Below, in pieces: positions 6,249 to 11,648 of a stretch of 11,648 nucleotides of DNA. The position numbers and the translations under genes are program-made. Source of the DNA: Dehalococcoidia bacterium (GTDB lineage Bacteria; Chloroflexota; Dehalococcoidia; GIF9; AB-539-J10); contig SOJG01000103.1 of assembly GCA_004375885.1 (NCBI GenBank), positions 1 to 11,648 of the forward strand, given 5' to 3'. Every line of letters starts with the position of its first letter. Position 1 is the first letter of the stretch. The notes under the pieces were generated by a model. It was not told where the DNA came from. It did not search any database and saw only the letters and a list, made by a program, of their open reading frames with translations.

Positions 6249-6897
6249 AACGCCTGGCCCCGACCTTAAGCGGAGGCTACCAACGAAGCGCAGAGGCGAC
6301 AGAAGCTCACAACCCCTGCTTGTCGTTCTCTCTGGACCTTCCGGAGTAGGCAAGGACGCGGTCGTTACTACCATGCGTAAGTCAGGACGTCCATTCCACT
6401 GTGTCATTACCGCTACCACACGTCCTGAACGTGCCGGGGAGAGGAACGGAGTGGATTATCACTTTCTCTCTGAGAGAGAATTCCAGCACATGATAGACCA
6501 ACATCAGTTCCTGGAGTGGGCCAGTGTTTACGGCAACTGTTATGGTGTGCCAAAAGATGAAATAGCTTCGGCTTTGTCCAAAGGGGTAGACGTGATCGTC
6601 AAAGTGGATGTTCAGGGTGCCCGTACTATCAAGAAGATCCTGCCCCAAGCAGTATTCATCTTCCTCATGCCTCCTTCAGTAGAAGAACTGGAAGAGAGGT
6701 TAAGGAAGCGACACAGCGAGTCTTCAGCAGATCTGGCTCTGAGGCTGGCAAAGGCCAGGAAGGAAATGCAGAGCGTGCAGCACTTCGACTATGTCATAAC
6801 AAGCCATCAGCACAAGCTTGACGAAATCGTATCGCAAATAGAAGCCATTGTCGCTGGCGAAAAGCGCCGTGTGAAGCCCAGCATTGTGGAGCTTTAG
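6238..6897 (+). CDS. gmk: Guanylate kinase
   Basis: Phosphorylates GMP to GDP with ATP, in purine nucleotide synthesis and recycling. The kinase domain begins near residue 27: P-loop GPSGVGK (33-39), TATTRPERAGERNGVDYHFL (58-77) for GMP binding, EWASVYGNCYG, KVDVQGA (122-128) and the lid RLRKRHSES. At 219 residues it is slightly long because of a basic N-terminal extension of about 26 residues. The P-loop ends GK-D40 rather than the usual GKS/GKG-T. The best start is TTG 6238: GAGGA (6228-6232) lies 6 nt upstream and no ATG occurs before residue 46. It overlaps remA by 11 nt, implying coupled translation. A hairpin overlaps its stop codon. Confidence 0.95.
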   Translation: MNYKTPGPDLKRRLPTKRRGDRSSQPLLVVLSGPSGVGKDAVVTTMRKSGRPFHCVITATTRPERAGERNGVDYHFLSEREFQHMIDQHQFLEWASVYGNCYGVPKDEIASALSKGVDVIVKVDVQGARTIKKILPQAVFIFLMPPSVEELEERLRKRHSESSADLALRLAKARKEMQSVQHFDYVITSHQHKLDEIVSQIEAIVAGEKRRVKPSIVEL

Positions 6898-6906
6898 CTT
6901 CACGGC
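6866..6906 (+). terminator. Hairpin over the gmk stop codon
   Basis: GCCGT-gt-GAAGC (6866-6877) can pair with GCTTCACGGC (6897-6906): ten base pairs with a 2-nt bulge around a 19-nt loop. The right arm starts within the TAG of gmk. No U-tract follows, so termination is uncertain. It would separate remA-gmk from the independently promoted next gene. Confidence 0.3.
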
Positions 6907-6929
6907 TTCCCAAGAGCTGTCCGTATTCT

Positions 6930-6959
6930 TTGACAATATCGCCACTGCGCTTCTACAAT
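6930..6959 (+). promoter_or_regulatory. Strong promoter giving a near-leaderless transcript
   Basis: TTGACA (6930-6935), an 18-nt spacer and TACAAT (6954-6959) match consensus at 6/6 and 5/6. Transcription should start near 6966, only about four nt before the ATG at 6970, and no ribosome site precedes that ATG. Near-leaderless expression is predicted. Confidence 0.65.
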
Positions 6960-6969
6960 AAGCCTCAAC

Positions 6970-7665
6970 ATGAGTTTGGCAGAGCAACTTCATAGGCTGC
7001 AGCAGCTTGATCTGGAGCTTCAACGAAAGCAACAGGAGCTAAATGAGGTTGAGGATCAGCTGAGCGACAATAAGGCCCTGATGGCCGCCGAGCTCAGCCT
7101 AGCCTCACAAAAGGACCAATTGGAGCATGAGAGGAAAAGGCAAAGGGACGCCGAATGGGAATTGGAAGACCTTCAAGAGAAAGTCAGACACATTGAGAGT
7201 AAGCTCTACAGTGGCACAACAAAGAATCCCAAGGAACTGGTTAACCTTGAAATAGAACTTAGAGGCTATAAGGGCCAGATAAGGTCGAGAGAAGATACCC
7301 TATTAGCATTGATGAGCCAGGTAGAAGAGATGGAAGCTACGGCAAGAACAACCGCCGAAGAGCTAGAGCGATTGAAGCAGGAATGGCAACAGAGACAAGA
7401 AACACTGGGGCACAGGAAAGGCAAGGTTGAAACCGTGCTTGCTGAGCTCAGAGAGAGCCGTGACGCACTGGCGCGGCAGATCGACCCCGAAGGCATCAAG
7501 ATCTATGAGCAGATCAGGTCAACAAGGACACAAGCAGTGGCAAAAATAGAGCGGGGAGAATGTCAGGGATGCCACATCGCCCTGCCCACCAGTCAATGGC
7601 AGAGGGCCAGGGCTGGCGATCTGATCCAATGCGGCAGCTGCAACAGGATCTTGTACTCGGAGTAG
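6970..7665 (+). CDS. Coiled-coil protein with C4 zinc ribbon (DUF164/CdsZ-HP0958 family)
   Basis: A cytoplasmic protein of 231 residues. Residues of about 5-175 form a long charged coiled coil. It is interrupted by the family signature LYSGTTKNPKEL (79-90). The C-terminus is a zinc ribbon with C198 and C201 (CQGC) and C221 and C224 (CGSC). Relatives include Helicobacter HP0958/FlgZ, a flagellar RNA and sigma-54 chaperone, and chlamydial CdsZ, a secretion-linked zinc-ribbon protein. In organisms without flagella the function is unknown; a nucleic-acid or chaperone role is the general family guess. It has its own promoter and no Shine-Dalgarno sequence. The length is normal and all four cysteines are intact. 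Confidence 0.9.
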   Translation: MSLAEQLHRLQQLDLELQRKQQELNEVEDQLSDNKALMAAELSLASQKDQLEHERKRQRDAEWELEDLQEKVRHIESKLYSGTTKNPKELVNLEIELRGYKGQIRSREDTLLALMSQVEEMEATARTTAEELERLKQEWQQRQETLGHRKGKVETVLAELRESRDALARQIDPEGIKIYEQIRSTRTQAVAKIERGECQGCHIALPTSQWQRARAGDLIQCGSCNRILYSE

Positions 7666-7674
7666 AAAGCCCAT

Positions 7675-7880
7675 ACAGCTCTCCTGCCAGTCAGCAAAGG
7701 CCCGCTTGAAGGCGGGGCTGGCAGGAGTGACGATCCCACAGTACCACAGATAGGCGTCCAGTTCAATTGCGGGAGTGCCAGAGCTTATCTCTTGATGACA
7801 GATTGTGATCCCAGCGAAGTAAGCGTGGCTATGCCAGTAGAAATGACTTTCAGGAGGCTTTATTAAGCCGCTGGCATGTA
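7675..7880 (-). pseudogene. Possible relic of a coding region, minus strand
   Basis: The 273-nt gap between the zinc-ribbon and crotonase genes has an open minus-strand frame whose translation looks protein-like: GTPAIELDAYLWYCGIVTP and PAFKRAFADWQESCMGF. Third codon positions there are mostly G or C. I do not recognise the family. The frame runs on into both neighbouring genes, where it is only a shadow, and no start or ribosome site is evident. If real, it is a fragment of a lost gene. Confidence 0.2.
7681..7727. repeat. Strong inverted repeat (stem-loop)
   Basis: CTCCTGCCAG (7681-7690) is perfectly complementary to CTGGCAGGAG (7718-7727). Inside, CCCGC (7701-7705) pairs with GCGGG (7712-7716) around TTGAAG, leaving a one-sided 10-nt bulge. 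It begins 15 nt after the stop of the zinc-ribbon gene. No T-run follows on either side, so it could be an mRNA 3'-end stabiliser or a weak terminator. Confidence 0.5.
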
Positions 7881-7938
7881 CAATTACTTCTGGAAATGCC
7901 GACGTATCAGATGAGATATCAACGCGAAAGGGGGAGCA

Positions 7939-8781
7939 ATGACAAAGAAAAAATGGAAAAAGGTGCCGGGCTTTCATTTCCAGGACATCATTTACGAAAA
8001 GAGGCCTGGAGTAGCCAGGGTGACTATCAACAGGCCCGAGGCATACAACGCCTTTACTACCTCCACCCAGGCAGAGCTTATAGAGGCTTTTGAGGATGCC
8101 GCGCGCGATGATACCGTGGGTGTAGTTGTCTTTACTGGTGCTGGTAGTAAGGCATTTTGTGTTGGCGGCGATGCCAAGGAGGCCAGAGCCGGCTATCGAA
8201 AGGGAATGCTGGAAGATGATCTGAGGGTCAAGACCCTGATACGCGAGATGCCCAAGCCAGTGATCGCGGCAGTGAACGGCTATGCCATAGGAGGAGGGCA
8301 GGTGTACCAGCAGGTCTGCGACCTCTCCATAGCTTCAGAAAACGCCGTCTTTGGCCAGGTTGGCCCTTTGGTGGGAAGTTTCGATCCGGGCGTAGGCGTC
8401 ATTGATCTGATGATGGTGGTGGGAGAGAAGAAGGCCAGGGAAATATGGTATCTCTGCCGCCGCTATACTGCTCACCAGGCGCTGGAGATGGGACTGGTGA
8501 ACAAAGTCGTTTCTCCAGATGAGTTGGAGGAGGAGGTGGACAAGTGGTGCGACGAAATATTGGAGAAGAGCCCTGGAGCTATAGCTGGCGTCAAGGCATG
8601 CCTTAACTCCGCCACCACATACATGCGGGGCATAGAGGCAGTTTCAGCTCAGTATCTCTGGAAGTATTACGCTTCGGAGGAAGCAGAACATTGGAAGAAT
8701 GCCTTCTGGGAAAAAAGGAAGGCAGACTGGCAGAGGTTCCGGAGGAAGGAAATATTCCCCGGAATCTATGAAGAGGAGTAA
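7939..8781 (+). CDS. Crotonase-superfamily enzyme, MenB/BadI-like
   Basis: An acyl-CoA enzyme of the enoyl-CoA hydratase fold, 280 residues long. The oxyanion-hole motifs are FCVGGD (73-78) and NGYAIGGG (113-120). The region GQVGPLVGSFDPGVG (139-153) aligns with E. coli MenB GQTGPKVGSFD: G142 matches the bicarbonate-site Gly156 and D149 matches Asp163. KKAREIWYLCRRYTAHQALE (164-183) and the C-terminal FWEKRKADWQRFRR are also shared with MenB (dihydroxynaphthoyl-CoA synthase) and BadI (2-ketocyclohexanecarboxyl-CoA hydrolase). The DPG after the Phe is closer to BadI. A purine-rich GGGGGAG precedes the ATG closely. It is followed after 40 nt by a truncated thiolase, which favours acyl-CoA ring cleavage over menaquinone synthesis; no other men gene is present. 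The superfamily is certain; the reaction is undecided. Confidence 0.92.
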   Translation: MTKKKWKKVPGFHFQDIIYEKRPGVARVTINRPEAYNAFTTSTQAELIEAFEDAARDDTVGVVVFTGAGSKAFCVGGDAKEARAGYRKGMLEDDLRVKTLIREMPKPVIAAVNGYAIGGGQVYQQVCDLSIASENAVFGQVGPLVGSFDPGVGVIDLMMVVGEKKAREIWYLCRRYTAHQALEMGLVNKVVSPDELEEEVDKWCDEILEKSPGAIAGVKACLNSATTYMRGIEAVSAQYLWKYYASEEAEHWKNAFWEKRKADWQRFRRKEIFPGIYEEE

Positions 8782-8821
8782 AGCGGAGACCCGGGGACTA
8801 CTAACCGGGTGAGGCCGGTAA

Positions 8822-9082
8822 ATGGAGAGCATGAAGGACAAGGTCGCCGTCATTGGCATGGGGTGTGCCAAGTTGGGCGAAATGTGGGATGCCCGTCTCG
8901 ATGACCTGGCCATAGAGGCCGCCTATGAGGCCTGCGAAGATGCCCGGATAGACCCCGAGGCTATTGAAGCTTGCCGGTATGGAAGTGCCACCCGGCCAGT
9001 GACGCAAGAAAATACAGGGATGACGCTATCTACATGTCTGAGAGCGCGCAGCTATACCTATCGCGAGGACAGGCGAAAATAA
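8822..9082 (+). pseudogene. Truncated thiolase (SCP-x-like), N-terminal remnant
   Basis: The first ~55-60 codons encode a thiolase-like start: KVAVIGMGCAKLGEMWDA, then DDLAIEAAYEACEDARIDPEAIEACRYGSATRP. This is the opening strand and helix of the SCP-2/acetyl-CoA acetyltransferase family. Full-length relatives are about 380-400 residues; this frame stops at 86. From about residue 68 (STCLRARSYTYREDRRK) the sequence no longer looks like thiolase. The catalytic Cys and both His motifs are absent, and no continuation is seen in any frame before the FmdB gene. The start has a good ribosome site (GAGG 8811-8814, 7-nt spacing), so a short peptide may still be made. It was probably co-transcribed with the crotonase gene 40 nt upstream. 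Confidence 0.7.
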
Positions 9083-9126
9083 CGAGGGACTATGTTTCCC
9101 ACGCTGTTTATCGAAGCAAGGGATTG

Positions 9127-9135
9127 TGCTACAAT
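9127..9135 (+). promoter_or_regulatory. Extended -10 promoter of the FmdB-thiamine-translin operon
   Basis: TGCTACAAT combines the TGN extension with a 5/6 -10 box (TACAAT 9130-9135). The -35 region at 17 nt (TTTATC, 9107-9112) is weak. Transcription would start near 9142, about 11 nt before the ATG at 9153. A start at the upstream TTG (9126) is therefore ruled out for this transcript. Confidence 0.55.
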
Positions 9136-9152
9136 CTCCTTGCTCAGGGAAA

Positions 9153-9536
9153 ATGCCTGTTTACGAGTATATCTGCGATTCCTGCCACCAGATTGTTAGC
9201 TCATATCGGCAGAGATTCGCTGTGGCTGCGCCATCCTGTCCGCGCTGCGGCAGCAACGAGCTCAGGCGGATATTCTCCGTCTTCTCCGTGCAGAGAACAT
9301 ACACAGATGTCTATGAAGACATACTCTCTGACCGTCAGCTTACTCAGGGCATGATGCGTAATGACCCCAGAGCACTAGCCGAGTGGAGCAGGAGGATGAG
9401 CAGCGGTGAGAAGTCGCCTCCAGAATATGAGGAGTTAACGGAGAGAATGGAGAAGGGTGAATGGCCCTCCGGCCAGATAGAAGAGAAAAGGGAAGAGCTC
9501 TTTGGTCAGGAGCGAGGCAAGCCTGAGAGTGATTGA
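9153..9536 (+). CDS. FmdB-family zinc-ribbon protein, copy 1
   Basis: A small regulator-like protein of 127 residues. It opens with the FmdB signature MPVYEYICDSC and a zinc ribbon with C8, C11, C29 and C32. The rest is charged and probably helical, with a DPRALAEW segment (71-78) and an acidic tail. FmdB-type proteins were named from an amidase/formamidase operon and are usually called putative regulatory proteins; their biochemical role is unknown. ATG 9153 fits both the family start and AGGGA just upstream; a longer TTG frame would overlap the promoter. It is the first gene of the downstream operon, 15 nt ahead of its paralogue. Confidence 0.88.
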   Translation: MPVYEYICDSCHQIVSSYRQRFAVAAPSCPRCGSNELRRIFSVFSVQRTYTDVYEDILSDRQLTQGMMRNDPRALAEWSRRMSSGEKSPPEYEELTERMEKGEWPSGQIEEKREELFGQERGKPESD

Positions 9537-9551
9537 GCGAATAAGACTTCC

Positions 9552-9926
9552 ATGCCCATATACGAATTTGTGTGTCGGGCCTGCCGCAGGAAACTGAGTT
9601 TCTTGGTACGGGACATCACCGCTCCCTTTGCCCTCAGGTGCTCGTTCTGCGGTAATACGGAACTATCCCGTGTCATCTCCCGCTTTGCCTGCCATAAGTC
9701 GTTGAGCACGGTATGGGATGAGAGCGGCGAGCCCACAATGCACCCCGGCGAGGATTACTATAGAGATCCCAGGAATATCGGTCGCTGGGTAGAGAAGAAG
9801 TTCCGGAATATGGGACAGGAGCTGCCATCGGGTGTTCAAGAGAAGATACAAGCAGCCAGAGACGGCGTGCTGCCTGAGCCGCTGAAGGATCTAGAAAGTG
9901 CCTCTCCAACCGCTGCGTATGATTGA
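9552..9926 (+). CDS. FmdB-family zinc-ribbon protein, copy 2
   Basis: A paralogue of the preceding gene, 124 residues long. It begins MPIYEFVCRAC, with ribbon cysteines C8, C11, C30 and C33. The similarity continues beyond the ribbon: RDPRNIGRW (71-79) matches NDPRALAEW in copy 1, and both end with a helix and a G-x-x-P segment. This suggests duplication of the whole gene rather than of the ribbon alone. Between ribbon and tail it has an own section (CHKSLSTVWDESGEP). No clear ribosome site precedes the ATG, so translation may depend on coupling to copy 1. Its last 29 nt overlap the start of the ThiD2-ThiE gene. Function is unknown; zinc binding is likely. Confidence 0.85.
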   Translation: MPIYEFVCRACRRKLSFLVRDITAPFALRCSFCGNTELSRVISRFACHKSLSTVWDESGEPTMHPGEDYYRDPRNIGRWVEKKFRNMGQELPSGVQEKIQAARDGVLPEPLKDLESASPTAAYD

Positions 9927-11010
9927 TGCCAATCTGAACCGCTCAAGTGAAGGTTTGAGGGTTCTCGAAGACGTGGCTCGCTTTCTTCTCAACGATGCTG
10001 AGTTGAGCCGGCGGCTAAGAAGCCTACGTCACGATTTGTCGCGCGACACCCGATCCTTGAGTCCGGGCCTGCTATCGCTGAGAGATTCCGAACACGATAT
10101 TGGGCACCCTCACTCCCGCCCTGTCTCTTGCCCGAAGAGCAAGGTAAATATGGGCGCGACTTCGCTGTCAGGCGTGTCTGATTTGGTGACAGCCAATGCT
10201 AAGAGGGTGCAAGAGTCTCTTCGCGTAATAGAGGAGCTGGCCAAACTGCCGGAGTTGAGTTCGATGCTGAACTCAGCCAACTTTGAGCGAGCAAGGTTTG
10301 CCCTCTACACGCTGGAACGAGACCTGGCTTCCCGAATATTGCGGCGGGACAAGACAGAGAGAATAGCCGGGCTGTACGTTATTCTGGACAGGCAATTCCT
10401 GTTGGGCAGGGATGAGCTGGATATTGCCAGGCAGGCTATTGAGGGAGGTGCCAGGGTAATCCAGCTTCGCGACAAGTCCCGATATGATCGGGGTAGAGAG
10501 GGGGAACTGCTACCTATAGCACAAAGCCTCCAAGAACTCTGCAACCAGGCCGGCGTTCTATTTGTGGTAAATGATTACCTGGACTTAGCTATGGCTGCTG
10601 GTGCCGATGGCCTTCACATTGGGCAGGGAGATCTGCCCTTGCCTGTAATCCGCAGGGAATTGCCTATAGACAGAATAGTGGGCTGTTCTGTCACCACGCT
10701 GTCTCAGGCAACGAAGGCCCAAAATGAAGGAGCGGACTATATTGCTGTGGGCTCGATATTTCCTACGACGACCAAAGAGGGAGCCACTGTGGTGGGAGTG
10801 GACATACTGAAGGAACTCAAGCGAATGATATCCTCTCCTCTGATAGCTATAGGGGGCATAAACCAGAACAACATCGGGGAAGTAATAACTGCTGGCGCCG
10901 ATGCCGTAGCTGTGATTAGCGCCGTCTTGGGCGAAAAGGATGTTAAAGGAGCTGTCCAGAAACTGGTCGCAAAGATGGACCTGGCGAAGGGCGAATGTCA
11001 AGACCGGTAG
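9898..11010 (+). CDS. thiE: Bifunctional ThiD2-ThiE: HMP-P kinase / thiamine-phosphate synthase
   Basis: The 370-residue protein joins two thiamine enzymes. Residues 8-145 are a ThiD2 domain (MIDANLNRSSEGLRVLEDVA, RHDLSRD, ANAKRVQESLRVIEELAK). Family work describes ThiD2 as a monofunctional kinase making HMP-PP from HMP-P, unrelated to ordinary ThiD. Residues 157-365 are ThiE, which condenses HMP-PP with thiazole phosphate to give thiamine phosphate. All ThiE motifs are intact: QLRDK (189-193), VNDYLDLA (224-231), DGLHIGQGDLP (237-247), GCS (262-264), YIAVGSIFPTTTKEG (281-295) and AIGGI (317-321). The start is GTG 9898, supported by AAGGA (9885-9889) at 8-nt spacing; ATG 9919 is the alternative. 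It overlaps FmdB copy 2 by 29 nt and the translin gene by 16 nt. No TPP riboswitch was recognised upstream. Confidence 0.95.
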   Translation: MPLQPLRMIDANLNRSSEGLRVLEDVARFLLNDAELSRRLRSLRHDLSRDTRSLSPGLLSLRDSEHDIGHPHSRPVSCPKSKVNMGATSLSGVSDLVTANAKRVQESLRVIEELAKLPELSSMLNSANFERARFALYTLERDLASRILRRDKTERIAGLYVILDRQFLLGRDELDIARQAIEGGARVIQLRDKSRYDRGREGELLPIAQSLQELCNQAGVLFVVNDYLDLAMAAGADGLHIGQGDLPLPVIRRELPIDRIVGCSVTTLSQATKAQNEGADYIAVGSIFPTTTKEGATVVGVDILKELKRMISSPLIAIGGINQNNIGEVITAGADAVAVISAVLGEKDVKGAVQKLVAKMDLAKGECQDR

Positions 11011-11624
11011 ACGATCTAGAGGTTATCGCTGCGGAGCTTCGCCCATACTTCGCGGCTGAAGATGAGGCGCGAGAGAAGGCCTTGCGCAGTTGCCGTCTGG
11101 TAACGCGCTACAGTGCTGATGCGATACGTGCCGTCCATCGCCGAGAGTATGATAGGGCAAGGCAGCTTCTTGATTCGGCTCGTGCACTGCTTCGAGAGCT
11201 AAGCGACGACCTGACCGGGCATGGAAGGCTGCTTCATTCAGGTTTCATTCACGACGCTCAAAAGGAGTTCGCTGAGGGAAGCGTGACTTTAGCTCTGATT
11301 GTCGGGGAAGAGTTGCCTAAACCAGGAGCATTGGGCATAAGCTATGCCGCTTACGTCGATGGCCTCGGGGAATCAGTTGGGGAGTTGCGGAGGCACATAC
11401 TGGATAGTCTAAGGAAGGGAGATTTTTCCCGTTGCGAAGAACTGCTAGCCATAATGGATGAAATACATCGAATATTGATGAGCATGGACTTCCCGCAATT
11501 GCTCGCTCATGGCCTGAGGCGAACCACTGACTCCATACGAGGCATCACAGAACGAACCCGGGGAGATCTAACAGTATCATTAAGACAGAAAGACCTAGAA
11601 ACAAAGCTCAATGGCCTTAGGTAG
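10995..11624 (+). CDS. Translin-family protein
   Basis: An all-helical protein of 209 residues resembling translin/TRAX, eukaryotic nucleic-acid-binding proteins whose complex C3PO cleaves RNA. Bacterial and archaeal members exist and are often mislabelled haloacid dehalogenase. The typical segments are DAQKEFAEGSVTLALIVGEE (87-106), where Q89, E91 and E94 match the translin Q-E-Y-x-E motif, and YVDGLGESVGELRRHIL (120-136). RRTTDSIRGITERTRGDL (175-192) matches the C-terminal R-x-x-x-D/x-x-R helix. These acidic residues are those expected for metal-dependent ribonuclease activity; activity here is inferred. The ATG overlaps the end of thiE (16 nt) with GAAGGG just upstream, so translation is probably coupled. 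The link between thiamine synthesis and translin may simply be operon packing. Confidence 0.85.
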   Translation: MSRPVDDLEVIAAELRPYFAAEDEAREKALRSCRLVTRYSADAIRAVHRREYDRARQLLDSARALLRELSDDLTGHGRLLHSGFIHDAQKEFAEGSVTLALIVGEELPKPGALGISYAAYVDGLGESVGELRRHILDSLRKGDFSRCEELLAIMDEIHRILMSMDFPQLLAHGLRRTTDSIRGITERTRGDLTVSLRQKDLETKLNGLR

Positions 11625-11648
11625 TCTGCTTTGAATACCAAAGGGCTA

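Noticed and set aside
7519..7977. 152-codon minus-strand ORF spanning from the zinc-ribbon gene into the crotonase gene.
   Set aside because: Both ends lie opposite well-supported genes; only the middle portion (noted as a possible relic) merits mention.

Overview
The window reads as a compact, mid-to-high GC bacterial chromosome segment, most likely from an uncultured Chloroflexota bacterium near the Dehalococcoidia. This rests on gene content and remembered family distribution, not on a search. Supporting signs are a RemA (DUF370) gene directly ahead of guanylate kinase, a guanylate kinase P-loop ending GKD, a ThiD2-ThiE fusion, a bacterial translin-family protein, a DUF164 zinc-ribbon coiled-coil protein and MenB/BadI-type crotonase genes. 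No tRNA, rRNA, CRISPR array or insertion sequence was seen.

Layout. Positions 74-1218 hold a minus-strand pair: a metallo-beta-lactamase-fold protein and a small NfeD-like membrane protein. A divergent control region (about 1380-1480) carries back-to-back sigma70-type promoters and an inverted repeat over the start of birA (biotin ligase/repressor). Next come a cysteine-rich DUF1284 protein (2578-3027) and, convergent with it, an exported wall or membrane-anchored X2/InlB-repeat protein (3043-3936, minus). A 571-nt divergent intergenic stretch follows. It holds an extended -10 promoter and a long structured leader before aroA (class II-type EPSP synthase). After aroA come remA and gmk, translationally overlapping, and then a zinc-ribbon coiled-coil gene with its own, nearly leaderless promoter.

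Positions 7666-9140 look like a remodelled patch. A MenB/BadI-like crotonase gene sits between a coding-like relic on the opposite strand and a thiolase gene of which only the first ~55-60 codons survive. From about 9127 a tight operon begins: two tandem FmdB-type zinc-ribbon paralogues, a fused HMP-P kinase/thiamine-phosphate synthase (ThiD2-ThiE) and a translin-family protein, with short gaps or overlaps.

How the genes work together. Most are housekeeping: biotin attachment and regulation, shikimate pathway, GMP phosphorylation, thiamine synthesis. No single new multi-gene system is evident. The most interesting signals are regulatory: the inverted repeat over the birA promoter, the aroA leader with a segment that can pair with either of two downstream repeats, and promoters with almost no 5' leader. 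The EPSP synthase also has Ala at the glyphosate-determining Gly96 position, and the crotonase-thiolase cassette appears decayed.
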